The notes beneath the pieces were generated by a model that made no database searches, was not told where the DNA came from, and was given only the letters and a program-made list of their open reading frames with translations. Source: a bacterium (GTDB lineage: Bacteria; SZUA-79; Acidulodesulfobacterales; Acidulodesulfobacteraceae). Taken from it: a DNA stretch of 10,672 nt. The stretch lies in assembly GCA_021813595.1 (NCBI GenBank), contig JAKAKF010000062.1, positions 1 through 10,672 on the forward strand, given 5' to 3'. The translations under genes were made by a program, and so were the position numbers. Of this stretch, positions 7,442-10,672 are shown one piece after another (positions within the stretch are counted from its first letter, which is position 1; the number at the start of each line of letters is the position of its first letter).

Positions 7442-10400
7442 AAAGATATCTTAATTTTCTTTTGAAAAATAAATTTTCGGTAATTCTTCTTTCTTTAATG
7501 ATTATAGGCGTCGGGTGGTTTTATACACGCAATATGTCCGAGAGCATTTTCCCCGACGTCAATTTTCCAAGAGTTTCCGTTTTAGTACACAGCGGCAGAT
7601 TGCCCGTAAAATTTATGCTGGTTCAGGCGACCAAACCTCTCGAAGCAGCGGCGGAAGGAGAACAGGGCGTCCGCCTAGTCCGCTCGCAAACCGGCAACGG
7701 TATATCTAAAATTACCGTTTATTTTCAATCGAACATAAAACCTCATATAGCTTATTTAATGCTTGAATCGCGTTTAAGTCAGGTGGCGCTGCCGCCGGGC
7801 AGCAAGATGACCGTCCGGCTGATGTCTCCTAACGTATATCCTTTTGCCGAGTATGCCCTTGTTTCTAACCGTAAAAATTATGGCAGTTCCGAAATGATGT
7901 CAACTTTTGCTTATAAGATAAGACCCGCTTTACTATCGGTTAAAGGAATTTATCAGATAGAAGGAACGGGACGCGGCTGGCCCGTGGCTGGAATAAACTT
8001 AAATCCGCTTCGTCTTGCCCAGTATCATATCGGTCCGGAAAACATCGTAAAAATACTAAGGTCGTATCAGGGACCTTTTTTTTCGGGAGTCCTGAATACA
8101 TATCATAAACAGTTCGTAGTCGCGACTACCCCGCGTCCGGCGGATATAAAAGCTCTTTCCAATATTATGATTCAGGTAAAACATACTCTTTTACCCTTGA
8201 AAGACTTAGGAACCGTAAAAATTGGGTCTCCGCCGTTAATCCGCGAAGCGGCGGTAAGCGGTTACCGACACGCGCTTCTTATCGATATTATGCCGGATTT
8301 AAATATAAATACGGTTAAAGTCGCCGGAAATATCGGCCGCCGCATTAAATCTTTAAACGGCCGCCTGCCGAAAGGTTTAAAAATAATTTCAGTCTATAAT
8401 ACAAGCCGACTTATCCATTCCAATCTTAAAGACGTCTGGATTGCCCTTATTCTCGGCGGCTTAATAGCATTGTTCGTAGTATTTCTCTTTTTAAAGCGGC
8501 TGGACGGCGCTCTTATAGCCCTTGCCGTAATACCCGTTTCGGTATCTTTAACGGTAGTTATTCTTAATGCCTTAGGCTTCGGTCTTAATATTATGACGCT
8601 CGGCGGATTAACGGCATCAATCGGAGCTATGATAGACCATGCAATAGTAATAGTAGAAAGAGGTTTTCATAAGATGAAGGGAGGGCTGGCTAATGAAATG
8701 GGCGGCGACTCGGCATTAGAGCGCGTAGGCAAAATACTTCCGCTTATGACCGCGGCGACAATTACGTCTTCCATAGTTTTTATACCCCTTATCTTTATAC
8801 ACGGAACTCTCGGCATACTTTTTAAGCAAATGGCGCTTTCGATAGTTATCGCGCTGATAACGTCGCAGTTAACGGCTTTAACTCTTACTCCGATACTTAC
8901 TATAATGCTTGCAAAAAGAAAAAACGCCGGAAAAAAAAGTAAAATTTATAAAAAAAACAGGCTTAGAAAAATTTACGGCTATATACTGATTAAGGGCATG
9001 AGGTCGCCTTGGCTTGCATTGCCGGTAATTTTTGCGCTCATAATAACTATAGCGTTTTCTATGTTTTATCTGCGGACGGCTTTTTTGCCGAAATGGGACG
9101 AAGGTATTTTTGTAGTTCCGTTCAGGACTCCCGTGGGAAGCAGCGTTGCCGGCACCGAAAGAACCGGAAAATATCTTATGCGCATAGCTAAAGAAAACTC
9201 TAACGTAAAAAAGGTTTCATTAGTAGTAGGCAGGAGTTTGGACAATCCTTATTCTACGCCTAATAAGGGCGATTTAACGATAGTTTTAAAAAGAAACCGC
9301 ACCGAAACTACCGAAAAAATAATGAGAAAACTTTATAATAAGTTTCATAATGCGGCTCCCGACCTAATCGACCTTAATTTTCAACAGCTCATGGTAAACC
9401 GTCTCGGGTTTTTATCGGGCTCCCATGCGCCTTTAGAAGTCATGCTTTTCGGCAAAAGCTCCAATGCGCTCAGAAAATACGGTAAAATTCTAGCAAATAA
9501 ATTAAGAAAAACCGGCAATTTCCAGTACGTCAATTTTAAATCTCCTTCGGCAGGACCGGAAATAACCCTTACGCCGTCCTATTATGCGGCGGTTTACGGC
9601 ATATCTCCGCCCGTTATAGCGGATAAAGTCAAAAGGCTCCTGTGGGGACAGAAAGCCGGCTTTTTGCTGTACGGAGAACAGGTACTGCCCGTGCGTGTCT
9701 TTATTAAAAATAAATCCGTCTCGGTATCCGAGCTAAAAAATTGGCCTTTTACCCTTAAAAACGGGACGCATACAAGATTAGATTATATTTCTAAAATACG
9801 CGTCAAAAAAGCAGTTCCTTTTATAACCCACCAGAATATGGCTCCATATGCCTATATCTTCATTCAGCCGGTAAAAGGCGAAGGTCTTTCGGCGGGCGCG
9901 GCTAAAGCCCGCAAGGTTATCGATTCTATGCATCTTCCGCCGTCCGTTACCGCCTCTATCGGAGGATATTATCGTTCGCAGGTAAAAAGCTTTAAACAGA
10001 TGGCCGTTATGCTCACGTTTGCGCTTATACTTATATTCGTCTTTTTCGGTTTTCAGTTCGCAAGCCAGCGTGCTGCAATAGCATCTATGACGGCTATTGC
10101 GCTGTCGGGAGCAGGAGCGCTTGCCGCTCTTTTAATAACCGGTATAGAACTAGATAGCACGGCATTTCTAGGCATTCTTTTAGTTTTTGCAATTTCCACC
10201 AATAATGCAATTCTTATATTCGCAAGGTCGAGGCAGATCAGCGGCACCGTTAACTCGTCCCCAAGCCCGTCGTCCGTTTTTCTTGCCGCCAGAGAACGCC
10301 TTCGTCCAATACTGATGACTATGCTTGCGGACGTTTTCGGTTTTCTGCCGCTGGCTATAGGCATAGGAAGAGGTACGGATCTACTGAAACCCCTTTCCGT

Positions 10401-10527
10401 TGCGGTTATGGGCGGCTTGCTAATATCCGTTTTTATGTCCCTGTGGCTTGCCCCCATTATATACGTCGGGCTTTTTAGTAAAAGTAAAACAGATACAAAC
10501 AGAATTAAATCCCAACATAACGGCTAA
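7438..10527 (+). CDS. RND efflux permease, nearest to the CzcA/CusA (HME) branch by eye
   Basis: A 1029-residue inner-membrane pump of full family length with the expected 12 helices: TM1 about 12-29, TM2-6 about 333-492, TM7 about 526-545, TM8-12 about 853-1012, and two large periplasmic porter loops between. Family marks: FPDVNFPRV (38-46), GAMIDHAIVIVER (396-408), the PLMTAATITSSIVFIPL stretch, LPKWDEG (550-556) and RLRPILMT (954-961). LPKWDEG, the single acid in GAMID, and the channel-adaptor-permease gene order resemble the heavy-metal branch. However, Phe659 stands where CusA has Met672, and a valine stands at Met573, so copper or silver export is unlikely. Asp400 matches AcrB Asp407, but Asp408 is His401 and Lys940 is Asn922; Arg954 and Thr961 match Arg971 and Thr978. 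The substrate is unknown. The TTG start overlaps the adaptor stop; no regulator gene is in the operon. Confidence 0.93.
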   Translation: MKRYLNFLLKNKFSVILLSLMIIGVGWFYTRNMSESIFPDVNFPRVSVLVHSGRLPVKFMLVQATKPLEAAAEGEQGVRLVRSQTGNGISKITVYFQSNIKPHIAYLMLESRLSQVALPPGSKMTVRLMSPNVYPFAEYALVSNRKNYGSSEMMSTFAYKIRPALLSVKGIYQIEGTGRGWPVAGINLNPLRLAQYHIGPENIVKILRSYQGPFFSGVLNTYHKQFVVATTPRPADIKALSNIMIQVKHTLLPLKDLGTVKIGSPPLIREAAVSGYRHALLIDIMPDLNINTVKVAGNIGRRIKSLNGRLPKGLKIISVYNTSRLIHSNLKDVWIALILGGLIALFVVFLFLKRLDGALIALAVIPVSVSLTVVILNALGFGLNIMTLGGLTASIGAMIDHAIVIVERGFHKMKGGLANEMGGDSALERVGKILPLMTAATITSSIVFIPLIFIHGTLGILFKQMALSIVIALITSQLTALTLTPILTIMLAKRKNAGKKSKIYKKNRLRKIYGYILIKGMRSPWLALPVIFALIITIAFSMFYLRTAFLPKWDEGIFVVPFRTPVGSSVAGTERTGKYLMRIAKENSNVKKVSLVVGRSLDNPYSTPNKGDLTIVLKRNRTETTEKIMRKLYNKFHNAAPDLIDLNFQQLMVNRLGFLSGSHAPLEVMLFGKSSNALRKYGKILANKLRKTGNFQYVNFKSPSAGPEITLTPSYYAAVYGISPPVIADKVKRLLWGQKAGFLLYGEQVLPVRVFIKNKSVSVSELKNWPFTLKNGTHTRLDYISKIRVKKAVPFITHQNMAPYAYIFIQPVKGEGLSAGAAKARKVIDSMHLPPSVTASIGGYYRSQVKSFKQMAVMLTFALILIFVFFGFQFASQRAAIASMTAIALSGAGALAALLITGIELDSTAFLGILLVFAISTNNAILIFARSRQISGTVNSSPSPSSVFLAARERLRPILMTMLADVFGFLPLAIGIGRGTDLLKPLSVAVMGGLLISVFMSLWLAPIIYVGLFSKSKTDTNRIKSQHNG

Positions 10528-10586
10528 TTTAGATTATATTTAATGTAATTACAATCAAACTGCTTTCTGCAATCTCCAAAAATTTT

Positions 10587-10618
10587 ATTTTACAAAACCT
10601 GTAAAATTATGCTATTAT
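10587..10618 (+). promoter_or_regulatory. dyad overlapping a promoter candidate that points out of the window
   Basis: ATTTTACA and TGTAAAAT form a perfect 8-bp inverted repeat around a 5-nt centre (10587-10607). TTTACA (10589-10594), 18 nt, then TATTAT (10613-10618) makes a promoter candidate with five of six matches at each box, so the dyad covers the -35. This would suit a repressor or activator site for a gene to the right. The stem has one G-C pair per arm and no T-run follows, so it is a poor terminator. The rest of 10528-10672 holds no start codon with a reading frame and nothing else I can name. Confidence 0.4.
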
Positions 10619-10672
10619 AAGCTAATATTTATTATTTTAAATAAAAATTCAAAATTTCAACAATAAATTAGT

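Noticed and set aside
10053..10457. Minus-strand open frame opposite the end of the permease
   Set aside because: It is antisense to conserved TM8-TM12 of the permease and has no recognisable domain.
10587..10607. Rho-independent terminator of the efflux operon
   Set aside because: The stem is almost all A-T and no T-run follows it; a promoter-operator reading fits better.

Overview
The window looks like chromosomal DNA from a Gram-negative (outer-membrane-bearing), AT-rich bacterium. The outer membrane is implied by a TolC-family protein encoded with a periplasmic adaptor and an RND pump. Genes are tightly packed; no tRNA, rRNA, CRISPR array, insertion sequence or phage gene is visible. The exported proteins are strikingly basic while the cytoplasmic dehydrogenase is slightly acidic, a pattern often seen in acidophiles. 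An AT-rich acidophilic deltaproteobacterial-type lineage is one guess, but the window contains no taxonomic marker and this is inference only.

Layout. (1) 1-833, plus strand: the C-terminal part of an NAD-dependent malate dehydrogenase of the LDH-like type, cut by the left edge. (2) 830-4853, minus strand: a likely three-gene transcription unit read right to left. It starts with a beta-CASP metallo-beta-lactamase ribonuclease (3477-4853). Next, after 31 nt, comes a membrane-bound PAS-PAS-GGDEF diguanylate cyclase (1493-3445). After a further 102 nt comes a small single-pass membrane protein with PilN-like architecture (830-1390), whose stop overlaps the dehydrogenase stop tail to tail. (3) 4854-4973: a divergent control region with two face-to-face promoter candidates and three copies of a TTATGCA-type motif. 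(4) 4974-10527, plus strand: a complete tripartite efflux operon in the order outer-membrane channel, adaptor, RND permease, coupled by ATGA and TTGA overlaps. (5) 10528-10672: non-coding AT-rich DNA with a dyad overlapping a promoter candidate that points out of the window.

How the genes work together. The three efflux proteins should assemble into one envelope-spanning pump; gene order and permease sequence look nearest to the CzcCBA/CusCBA (HME) branch. However, the copper methionine residues remembered from CusA appear to be missing and the membrane proton-relay residues are altered, so the substrate is open. The minus-strand genes suggest RNA processing plus c-di-GMP signalling with an orphan membrane protein, but nothing in the sequence proves a shared pathway. 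I see no convincing wholly new system. The most interesting points are the divergent control region, the RND relay substitutions, the basic extracytoplasmic sensor of the cyclase and the orphan PilN-like protein.
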